This document shows, one piece after another, positions 23,675 to 34,738 of a stretch of DNA of 64,000 nucleotides. The position numbers and the translations under genes are program-made. Numbering within the stretch: the first letter of the stretch is position 1; every line of letters starts with the position of its first letter. The notes under the pieces were generated by a model that saw only the letters and a program-made list of their open reading frames with translations, ran no database searches and was not told the DNA's origin. The stretch covers positions 39,222,644 to 39,286,643 of the forward strand of contig CM040745.1 of NCBI GenBank assembly GCA_022829145.1. The letters run 5' to 3'. The stretch is from Albula goreensis (lineage: Eukaryota; Chordata; Actinopteri; Albuliformes; Albulidae).

Positions 23675-26505
23675 TACTAAATTATTTACAAAAATGTGAT
23701 AAAATTGCATTTATTTAAGTTAATGTCAGTCTTAAGGAACTGTAGCCTTCCATTACCCCCTCTGTTTCACTCGGGTATGAAAATGAGGTATCACTCCTGT
23801 GAAATCCTTTTGTCATCCATCACCATGGGGACAGGCAGGGACAACACCAATCAAACGGACTTCACACAAAGCAGGTAATGGATACAAAAAATACATAAAA
23901 CGTTCAATGAAACACAACTATTTGGGTGATAATCAAAATGTTTGAAACCACTAGAAAAGTGGTTACCATATGAGCAAGAGGATGTAAGTTTATCTCTCTG
24001 AGGTACTATACTATACTATATTTGCTCCTCACATACATTAAACCAGCCTATTTTATAAATGAGCATCCCAACTTATTGAAGAGTAGTACTTATTAGAATC
24101 AGCTGGTGTCTGTCAAATTCGCAATAGGGCTACCCAGTAAAAGTCGACAGCGAATTTTATGACGGTATAGTGAATAAACTGCCACAATTCTCTTCACGTT
24201 TCCTCGTTCCCATACCTAGTGCACACACTAGAAAAACATCCCATTTCCTCTTAGTTTCATTGAACGAATACGTACACAACCTTAACGTGATGTCATGAGG
24301 ATCTGCCATGTGTTTCAAGTGACATATATTACTTATTTGCCATTAATATTATTACAACCATCACTTACACTGATGAAGCGGAAGAATGAATATGGTAATG
24401 TGAATGGACATAGTTTGTTCGTGCTGATAATTGTTATGCGACTGGGTGAGCGTAACTTCCAAAACACTGTAACAACACGGTCTTTTGAAAAGCAATATAA
24501 CAAAATACCCACAGGGTGGCGCTGTTTGATAAATTAAAATCGTAGTTTCTCAAAGGTTTATACCCATCCTTTACAAGGACACTGCATAACAAAATTAGCA
24601 TAGCAAAATACATTTAAAATTCAACACGATGCGTTGAATTCTGCTGTACGATTTTTTGTATTGTTTAACTGTACAGACTATACAAACAGTCTGCAAACAC
24701 CTGAAAAACACATTGTTATTTGTTGCCGACTTAGTTATGTGAATAGTTTTCATTGTGTACAAAATGTTTGTATTTTAATCTTACCTTGTAATTGCACTAG
24801 ATTAATAAACTATTAAGAAGACCCATTTTGTAAAGTAACACACCATTTTTCATGAAATGTTTAATGAAAGACAGACCAGTGTAATATTTTTAATGGAATT
24901 TACTAAACAGACATCACTCAAATGATACTTGGTTCATCATGGAGCCTATCATTAATTAGGATTAATCCACTGCTGATGTTTCTTTTTAATTGCTGCAGTT
25001 ATTGGTTGATGGGTTATTTGTTATTAAGTCTTAATTGATGCACCTAAGAGAAAGATTGAATGCAAGCTATTAGTGAAGACAGGCAGAGATAGATTCTTTC
25101 AAAGCTACTTCTGTTAGAGGTATCAATCTTACACACATTTGTTAAGGGTTGGGATCTGTGCTCTGATCTTTGTGCCTCAGGAGGTAGATCAGACTTGGAC
25201 CCTTGTGTGCCTGTTGCCTGATTGGTCAGTACAGAAAGCCAATGGGCTGTGTTCATGTGGAGAAACCCTAAACTTGTAACTGCAGCCACACAGAGCTCAG
25301 TGTCCAACCCCAGCACACAGACAGTCTTTGTGACCTAATGAAAACTTTGGTTTACTGGACTATGCAATGGGCAGTATGTTTGGTGAAGAAGTCTGGAAAT
25401 GAGGAATTTAACACTTAATACTTGTTTTCCAGGAAGGACAATGGTCTTAAGCATTCTATGCATAATAAGGTTATAGAACACATAATATAAAACTATTCTT
25501 CCCTGTACAGCCTTAGAGACCCTTGGAGTCCTTACGTCTATGCTAATGGACTGCCATACTCATTTCAGGCCACAGAGTTTCAATCAGGTTTATGTCTGAA
25601 GGATGAGATTGCCTTTACAAAACACTCATTTCCATTGATTTTTACCATTTGTTTAATTTTGGGGGTGTTTAGGGTCATTTCTGTGCATATGCACCCACCT
25701 GTAGTCAAGTCTTAGGTGGCCAGGTTCTTCGCTAGTTATGTCCTGGTAGTTAGCAGAGTTCATGCTACCATTGATTTAGCAACGGCCTGAAGAAAGGTGA
25801 CAGAAAAACAGCCTGGTGACCTCAATGATCCAACTCCACATTTCATGGTAGTTAATATGAGGTTCTTTTGACACCAAATGTACGAGTGGTTCACACAGCC
25901 AAAGAGTTCAATTTGGGTCTCAACTGTCCACAGGACCTGGTTCCAAATCAAAGTGCCTGTGAAATTCAGCAAACTCCTGGTGCCTACATTAGTTTGTTGT
26001 CAAGCAACCCTTCCAGATCGTCTGCTGGCATGTGACATTTTATTATTGATTTGGTGGTTTGGTGACCCCAAACTCAACCAAACTATGCAGTTCTCCATCT
26101 GTGGCCCCTCTGTTCCTTTAGCCTCCCTCCCCTTCCTCCTCACTGTGCATGGAGAAAAGACACACTTACATCCTCTTGCTCACAAGGGAACCACTTTTCT
26201 AGTGCCTTCAAACATTTTGATTATCACCCTAATAGTTGTAAGTGTTACATTTAACTTTTTAGTTTTTTTTTTGGTATCCATTACCTGTTTTGTGTAAAGT
26301 CAATAACCTATTTGATTGGTGTTGTCCCTGCCTGTCCCCATGGTGATGGATGACAAAAGGATTTCACAGGAGTGATACCTCATTTTTATACCCTAGTGAA
26401 ACAGAGGGAGTAATGGAAGACTGCAGTTCCTAAAGACTGACATTAACTTAAATAAATGCAATTTCTACACATTTTAACTCTTTAGGGGTGCAAATAATTT
26501 TCACA
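23675..26505 (-). mobile_element. Tc1-like element with ~300-bp inverted terminal arms
   Basis: The left arm (about 23675-24000) and right arm (about 26155-26505) are reverse complements over roughly 300 bp: for example CTGTGAAATCCTTTTGTCAT and GGTGATAATCAAAATGTTTG on the left have their complements on the right. The outer end carries the ATTATTTGCACCCCT string typical of fish Tc1 copies. Between the arms, the minus strand at 25760-25972 reads WNQVLWTVETQIELFG, the Tc1 motif around the second catalytic Asp (usually VLWSDET---LFG), here with D changed to V, so it is dead. The total of 2.8 kb exceeds the usual 1.3-1.6 kb; about 1.3 kb between 24000 and 25350 looks unrelated, which suggests a nested insertion or two head-to-head copies. 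Confidence 0.75.
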
Positions 26506-26830
26506 CAGATTTTTCTTTTTTTTTTTACAAACTAAAAAACTGTTTTTATATAACAACAAAACATTCCATGTAAATAACATTTAAGGAATATCATGAAAAC
26601 TGGACAAAATGTCTGTCTGAGAAACTTTTTCCTTGACATTCAGGGCATGTTATTGTTGGTTGGATGCTATTTACAGTAGGTATACTGGTACCTATGGATT
26701 GCTTATGTCTATGTGCTTTCAGCTGAGAAGTGGGCAAGATTAAAGATGTAAGTGTTTCTGAATGTGGCCCTGGATAGATGGGCAGCAGCTAGATTTAAGT
26801 GAATCAGAAAAAACTATCCTGCTGGGTTTA

Positions 26831-27600
26831 ATGCATGTCACAGGTATATCCAGTCATCCAACTCACACCCAAAACCCCTGATGAAAGAGGTCAATGGACG
26901 TTGACATGAATTGTGCAGAGGGACAGGTAGACAACAGTTAATCAATGAAGAAGTGAGTACATGCTGAAAGAGACATATCAGAACACGCAACCTGTACCCC
27001 GTCAGTGACGATGACCTAGCCAAGTTCTACTCTTGCCGACGTAAATCAAGAAGTTGCTGTTGCAGTAGGCGAAGGTATATAAACATTCTTCACGGATGGA
27101 CTGGACAAACATCACCTGGTCTGATGAAACCTGGCTTCTGCTGTTTCACGCTGATGGGAGGACCAGGTGATGGTGAGACCCACGTACATCCATGAATCCA
27201 TCCTGCCTGATGTGCCGCAACGCAGGCCGGTGGCGGTGGTGTAATGGTGCGGGGTCTCTTTTCGTGGTACGCATTGGGCCCCTCGGAATGAATATGTCCA
27301 TGTTTGAATGCTGCAGGACATCTGAACATCGTTGCCAATCAAGTGCCTCCCTTCAATCCTTCATCCCTCAATGTTTCTATTGGTTGATTGTCTAGGAGGG
27401 CATTTTAATGCATCAGGTGCACCATATAGTATAAACGTTAAACCCGAAGGTGCTTCCCATCCCAGCATTCTTCCCATACATGCTGATGAATGGACTCAGG
27501 AACAGTTTCATGACCACCAGGATGAAGTCAAAAGCTTCCACAGCCCCCCAGTGACTGGATCTAAACATCATTTACCCTTTATGGGGTGTTCCTGAACACA
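26831..27600 (+). pseudogene. Tc1/mariner transposase relic, + strand
   Basis: Across shifting frames the + strand shows the order of fish Tc1 transposase: around 27098-27160 WTNITWSDETWLLLFHADG (second catalytic Asp in SDE), then PSCLM near 27197, a GGGGVMVWG-like block at 27230-27260, and finally LDLNIIYPLWG at 27555-27587 (usually PDLNPIEHLWG). Frameshifts and stops interrupt every block and the final Glu is Tyr, so this is a dead copy. The N-terminal part before 27050 is recognisable only weakly. Confidence 0.8.
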
Positions 27601-28172
27601 GACTGCAAAATAAATCGTAACTCTTTCTTTTTCAAAGAACTGGAGGCACTCCTTTGTGAGAAATAAGGCATCTGAAACATTTTGGACTGGCCTCGCCAGG
27701 GATGATGGGGGATAAGCTGGCCAAGTTTGTTGGTCTCATCGCCATAGAGTCCTCTCTGGTCATGCTGGGCACCTGTGGCGGCATGAACTGAGGGCGCGCT
27801 GACTGCATCATCCTCCCTCCGACACCATAGGCAGTGTGCAATCAGTGGTGCGGCTGCAGTGTGTATAGGAGGGAGAATTGTCGTCACGTCAATCGGAGGA
27901 GTCACATGCTCCTCTCCTCCCAAAGCCGGCAGAGCAGGTGCTGCAGTGAGGCCAACAAACTGGGTTGAGTTTGGGTTGGGAAAATTGGGAAAAAATGTAA
28001 ATATTACATAAAAGAAACTGTTCATACTTGTGTAACAGCATTCTAATAAGGATTAAAGCTGTTTTAAATATTCATATATTGTTTGTGTCCCTCTTATAAT
28101 ATAGAGTATGTCCACCTTCTGTATGTATCTAGACACTCACATGAACATACATATTTTTGTGGTTTGACATAA
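27601..28172. repeat. Unclassified repeat-like segment next to a Tc1 relic
   Basis: About 27650-27990 is GC-richer than its surroundings and carries a roughly 148-codon minus-strand frame (27579-28025) with no recognisable domain. Its wording (GTCACGTCAATCGGAGGAG, CATGCTCCTCTCCTCCCA) resembles interspersed fish repeats I have seen but cannot name. I do not call it a gene. Confidence 0.35.
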
Positions 28173-28248
28173 ATACTATAATATAATATACTATAAAATA
28201 CTATACTATACTATACTATACTATACTATACTATAAATACTATAAAAT
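28173..28248. repeat. (ACTAT)n pentanucleotide microsatellite
   Basis: Imperfect and then perfect ACTAT/CTATA units, purest at 28199-28235. A shorter run of the same unit is at 24004-24020. Confidence 0.9.
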
Positions 28249-28249
28249 G

Positions 28250-28475
28250 TTTAATGCCAATAGACTAGGACACACCCTGACCTGTGGTGAAAACACTGAT
28301 TGCTCAAGATGTTCTGATATTCTAATTAACAATATTACCCCCATACAATCTGCTAAAAGGGTTCATGATCGCCACGATGAAGTCCAACACCCTCCAAGCC
28401 TCACTAATGACCAGATCTTACTATTTTATTCCAAGATTCTTCAACATTATTTGACCTTTGAAAAGAGCTGATTCA
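28250..28475 (+). pseudogene. 3' fragment of a Tc1-type transposase
   Basis: The string TCATGATCGCCACGATGAAG (28363-28382) and the following CCTCC...AATGACCAGATCT match, base by base with few changes, the segment at 27508-27565 of the neighbouring Tc1 relic that precedes its PDLN motif. The fragment looks like a second, more decayed copy of the same 3' region. No intact frame is present. Confidence 0.5.
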
Positions 28476-28544
28476 AAATGGTTTCTCTTCTATTCAGTAT
28501 CCCACTAACAGCATTCCAAGATGGACTGGAGCTCCTCATGTAGA

Positions 28545-28621
<77 letters not shown>

Positions 28622-28690
28622 TTTATAATACATATATATAATTATTATATATACAGTACATATATACATATATTATATGTATAAATGTAT
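28545..28690. repeat. (CT)n-(CA)n microsatellite with AT-rich flank
   Basis: A short CT run (28545-28553) leads into a pure CA run (28554-28618), followed by TATA-rich sequence to about 28690. Confidence 0.95.
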
Positions 28691-30674
28691 ATATTTGTGT
28701 GTGCTGTATTTTGTAGGACATAGTGCCATGTAATGTTGACACTTTGTAATGAATGCTGCTGTTCAAGAACTAGCCTTAGATGCTCATTTTCTGGTTATAG
28801 ACTAGCATAAACAACCAAGCACCCCGAATGTACCATTAACCTGTTTTCATCGTGAAAAAATCCAGTGCTGTGTAATGTTCTGAGGCGAATTATTGAGCTG
28901 AGTGCGTATAGAGACTGTGGGCCTGTGACCCTCTAGGAGCTGGATGAAAACTCTTGCCATGGATACCGCTGTATCCTGTGTGTTTATCAGATGAATAAAT
29001 GATTCAGAGTACGGGCGTAGCGGACGAGTGGAGAAGAGTTGCTGTTGAAGAAGATTTGATGTGTCAGGCAGCGGTTGAGCTGAGGCTGAGAGACAGTGCT
29101 ATGAGCAGCACCTCCTCATTAGCTGGCCACTCAGCTGCCATTGCCTCCCCATCCCCTGGATTTCCCCTATGGCTATGAACAAATTGGTGACAGCAATCCC
29201 AACCACAGCAAACGACTGCAGTGCCCCCGCCCCCCCCCCCCCCTCCCCCCCCACCTCCACCTTGTCAGGTGTTGCCCATGGCAGGTTGAGCGCTGGCCTG
29301 AGCACGCAGGTTACTCCACTCTGCCTCACAGGCGTGACACCAGTTAAATGCGTACAACCTGTTTGTCTCCCATTTCCCAAACTACAGTTCAGCTGTTTGC
29401 GTGACACCGCGCTGCTAGCCCTTTCCACCCACAAAAGTCAGACACTAATGAGTTTGTAAAAAAGCATGAATAAAGATATACAGCTAGCGCAACTGCGCCC
29501 AGCTAATGGAAGGAAGCATCCATGGATTCTGTTTGTATGGGGCGTAATGAGAGATGTTGCGTTCGTTTTGGTGCGTCGGTGGAAGCTGAAGACTCTCTCT
29601 CTCTCTCCCTTGGTTCAGTGTAGCAGGGGTGCCTGAGAGCTGGGAGCAGAGGAGCAGAGTCAAGCCAGTGCTGCTGTCAACTGTCGCCCTTCATCACAGA
29701 TTGTTGCCATAGAAGCCACAGGGAAGCGGGGCGGAGACAGACAGTACAATGAAAAGTCGCATATCATTATTTTAAAAAGGAACGCCAGTCTAGCTGAAGG
29801 ATTTATCTTTTTTTTTTGCCATTCTCGCTTTTTTTTTTTTTTTTTTGCAGAATTTGCTCTAAATGTTGACGGTTGCAATTATATCAGGGCTAAGACGAGC
29901 AAAGCAACGCTGCCTTTTCCAGGTCTAAAGAACAGAGGGAGGAAAAGAAGTTCCAGACCGTTGCTGTTAGCTTAACCCCCATAGTTTTATATGACAGGCC
30001 TTTATCTCTGACCCACAACTATGATCTGTGATGACCTTCTCTACTGTAGAGGCCATTGTAGCCAGCGCATTATTGGGACCTTTTACAATGTATGTGAAAA
30101 TCCTGAACAGTTAGCTTCAACCATGTTAAGCACTTTCAACCATTTGTTCAAAGACACTCTCTCTCATTTCCCACGATTAGCATACATAGCAAATCAGACG
30201 AACAGTCTTTCACCAAATGCCTTCCACTACCTGATCACATGTAGGTCTTGACTTGCGTTTCATAGCTTTGAGAATTATGTCAGACAAAACGTCTAACAGC
30301 ATATATACAGACATAAAAGGGGAAAAACTTCATATTGTTTTTGGTCGTGGTTGTATAACATTGGTGTGGAACAAAGTTGGTGTGGAAAAGCACTGTTTTG
30401 TGGGTAGGCTAGTGAACATCAACCATGCCACTTCAGCTCAGATTAGTTTCCTTTTGAAGTCAAACAGAATACCGGAAACCATAATAATGATACGGATTAA
30501 CCTCTCAGCCATCTCATCTTCCCCAAACATAACGGGGGTTTACCTCAGAGACCAGTAACCCCCTGGTTCTGCAGGTGTAAGCACAAAAGTGTCAGTAAGG
30601 GGGATGAACGAACCATACATTGGAGACACAGTAATCCCTCTGGTTAACAAAAACACAATAATCATAAAAATAAG
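28691..30674. other. Non-coding spacer with poly(C) tract
   Basis: A C-rich run lies at 29224-29254, with poly(T) near 29810-29845 and a CT run near 29595. Open frames at 29099-29459 and 30021-30558 have no domain or splice support. Parts (28980-29100, 29480-29720) look like unique, mixed-composition DNA and could be regulatory; nothing proves this. Confidence 0.4.
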
Positions 30675-31475
30675 AATAAATATAGCCGCAAGCGGCAATT
30701 ATAGGGTTCAAGCAGCTTAGCTGATATTTGAATGGGTGAGGCGGGCCAAGTTGTTTCACCTTTTATGTTGTCAAGATATTATTATTTGGCTCTTTAACCA
30801 AGACATAGTTTACAAAATCTTAACATAAACTGTTGGTTCAGGAGTTTTGACCATTTGTTTGCTATAGCGGCACTTATTGACAAATTGGCACCAAATTTTG
30901 TAGGATTCAGCTACTTGGACTGCAACTTTTAGGTTGAGTGATGATAGGACATTGCATTCAGAAGTTATTACTCATTATATCAATAGAGGCCATGCCCACA
31001 CATTTCATTGGCTTACTGCGGTCGCATCGTTTAATGTATCAACTTTCTTTATACTGGGATTAGAGATCTTTGTCGGAAGATGCTGTGTACCAAATTTCTT
31101 GCAAATTGAATAATCCGTCTTGGAGGTGATAGATTTTGAAAGTTTTAAAAAACATTAAAAATGATGGAAATCCAAGAAGGCAGATCAATTTGGTCCAAGA
31201 GGCGTTTTGGAACCAGGGAATCAGGCCAAAAAAGAATTTTGTTACTACCCCAAATGGTTCAAGAGTTATAGTTCAGAACATGTTGTGGCTCTCTTTAGCG
31301 CCACCATCTGGCTAATTTTTGTTACCTGAGTAGTGGTTGAATATAGGAACCTATCTACCAAGTTTGATAGCTCTAGCTTCTATAGTTTTTGCTGTGCAAA
31401 CACTTTTAGCAGAGAAAATAAAAATATAAAAATCTGAACAAATACAATAGGGTTTCAGCAGCTTTGCTCTTATTT
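30675..31475. repeat. Interspersed repeat of unknown family with GCCGCAAGCGGC palindrome
   Basis: The left end carries TATAGCCGCAAGCGGCAATT (palindrome 30685-30696) followed by ATAGGGTTCAAGCAGCTT. Near the right end a similar ATAGGGTTTCAGCAGCTTTG occurs at 31448-31467. The body has strings such as CACCAAATTTTGTAGGATTC and TAGCGCCACCATCTGGC that I associate with a widespread fish repeat without coding capacity. The family and exact ends are unresolved. Confidence 0.5.
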
Positions 31476-34342
31476 GCTAAAAATATGAAACAATAATTCA
31501 TAAAAATGTTTGTCTATTTGGTGGGAAAATGTGTTAGCATCAACCTTAGGATCACCTATTCACACCTACTGATGATCGCACCTACCCACCTTCTCAGTTC
31601 TATCAGCCACACACATCTGTTTCTCTAGAACATCATGCAACATACTAAAATATACACAAATATTTCACAGATTCCCACTCAGACGGAAATAGAATGGGAT
31701 ACATGTGTCACATGAAACAATTAATTGTATCAGTAATGATGAGGAGGAGGCCAGTTTTTTCCACAGAGAAACAGTCTCAGCTGCGCGGATATTAAGACGC
31801 ATGTGAGGTCAGTTTCAGGTAGGTGCACACTGGGGAGAAACACATGGGCCCTCCTCAGTGAGAACATATTTCAGTACTGGCACATACCACATGGGGAAGG
31901 GTTAGACCCACTTTCAGGCTATCATGATGTCTCTAAGTTATCATACAGTTTTATTAAGACGGAAGATGAAGTTGGTGTAAAAAGGCATTTGGAAGTCGAA
32001 GGAGGGTTCAGCTGCCCACTACTGTACGCAAAGCAGACCCCCAGCAGAGTCTGAGTTCGTGCCTGCCACATTACGCGCTCAACGCAGTGTGACGGCCAGA
32101 GCTCCCGGCTGGGGTGTCCATGGTGATGCAGAGTCGCCCCCATCCCAACCCCCGCTGCTCTCCATGGAGCGCGCTCAGATGTTACCCAGGGAAACAGAAC
32201 AACACGGTGTCCCTGTAACCCGGCCCCGCCACAACACCCCCACCGACTCCCCCGCCCCCCCACCCCACCCCACCCCGACCGAATTCAAACACTTCGGAAA
32301 GTGAACAGACAGACAATTTCTTTCAATTAGCCCAACTAGGCTGGCTCAATAAATTTTAGTTTGTACCTTAGACATGGAGGCCCTGTTGCACGTCCAGGTG
32401 AAAATGAAGACTAATGGCCCCTGAAGCAGCTGCTGAGCTGGCCTTACACTCGCTGGCCCTGCAGCCCTTCCTGCTAAGTACTGGTGGTGCTGACCATGCA
32501 CCACAATGTTAATGCATGTAAGCGCACCCAAGATCCCCCCCCCCCCCACCAATATAAGCATTATTTCTTGGTAGTTAGAAAAGGCTATTTATCACCTCTC
32601 ACTACAGGCATACATAAACAATCCCTCACACAACCAAGGGCTGAACAAATGCTGGGGTGTGAACCTCAACACCATAAACAGATGCTTTGGGAATTAAGGC
32701 CAACTGAGGCTGCGTCGGGAGGCAGACATCATTGTAAAAGATGGATGGAAGTGTATATTTATATGCAAACATGTGAATTCCTGATTGGCCTGTTTTTATA
32801 TTTGCTCGACTGCACAACGTGATTTCCCTGGCATGTATTGAGCGGCTCGTGTTAAAATGAGACGTATATTTCATGCGGCGAAGGTCTCCCATCTCCAAAA
32901 GAACATAATAATAATGTCAATAATAATAACGATGATGAATAATGCAGCAGCCCGGCGCGCCGCGATACTTTGGCCGTGCGCGGGGTCCGTGGGCTACAGG
33001 CCAGGTGATCGGGGGGAAGGAACGAGTTTTGTTGTCGTCAACGATACATTATTTATGTGCGCGGAGCGGGAGGAGATTGATTTTGCAGTATGCAACTCAA
33101 TCAAAGAGAATTATGGATCGGCGAACCCACGTGATTTGCCGTCCGCTGATCTTTAAGCAGTATTTCTGTTGTTTAATTTTCAGCTGCCTTTCGCAAAAAC
33201 TTGACTGAAAGGTGAATAAATCTTGTTTCGCGGGAAAAGGTGAGGTCAACCTGACACTGTAGCTGCTGCCCCTTCCTCGGCCCAGTGGCCAAAAGCGCAG
33301 GTTAACGTCATCACAAACACATGGCATAGATACGGAATAATCAGATGCATAGCTGACAGCACAGACAAGGAAACGCACATCCTGTGCCGGGCGGGACCAG
33401 AACTTGTTCAAGAAAGAGACAGAAGCTGACAGACACACCGGGTCCCATAAAAGTCTGATAGAATCCCTCCGTTCGTACAAAAAAGAGGAGCAATCAGACA
33501 TTAACCTCCATTAAAATGGACCATTATTTTTTTTTTTCCTCCTGCAACTGCATGCTTTGGTTAGCTTGGAAATGAAAGACCCCCGTCCGACCCATCAATA
33601 GAATAGAGCAGAAACCAATATATTTTTAATTTCCAATCAGGTTTGGTGGAATCCCTGCAGGCGCTTCCATTACTACAACAATAAAAGCCACAGTAGACTG
33701 TCACTGCCAGCCTGATAGATGCACAATCACCCAGACTGAGGGAAACTCATTCTCACCGTCTCCTCCCTGCAATTATATATCCTCTTCATACCCAACTGGA
33801 ATAATAATAAAAAAAAAACAGAACAAATGATCCCTAATAATGATTTTCTTAAATGTCTTCACCTTGAGATCATTTCATTAGAGGTTTATAATAAAGGGAA
33901 GATTTCGTGTAAGAGGGTTAGGAGCAAAAGACATCTGTAATCTCCCTCGATATTCATATATCCGTTGGGTTCGAATGCGTGATGTGTCACTCCTGCGATT
34001 TCATATTCTCAGCCTTCAACTCAACAACAACCATGACAACTGCACACGCACCCTACCCCAAACTAAACCTAGCACTTATATTGACCAAGTGGAAACCTGA
34101 CAAGAACCGAACACTCATTCGAAAACCCAGAAATCACTCATTCTTATATGAACAAAACTCTAACACACAAAAAAATCCAGCAATAAATACAAGCAACTAA
34201 AACTAGTACGTACATGAACTTACCCTTAAGAATGCAAGGAGATATGGACTTCTGTATACACATACATTCCACAAAACTCACCATAACACAATCAAAAAAA
34301 TCCAAACACGCAAAAACACACACAAATTCACGCCTCCAAAAC

Positions 34343-34344
<2 letters not shown>
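31476..34344. other. Gene-free segment, possible regulatory DNA
   Basis: No coding exon found. Features: a C-rich run at about 32220-32275, poly(C) at 32535-32547, a CpG-dense pocket at 32953-32989, and a mixed-composition stretch at 33240-33980 without obvious repeats. The latter resembles the unique, non-repetitive DNA in which conserved enhancers are often found, but conservation cannot be judged from one sequence. Confidence 0.4.
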
Positions 34345-34738
<394 letters not shown>

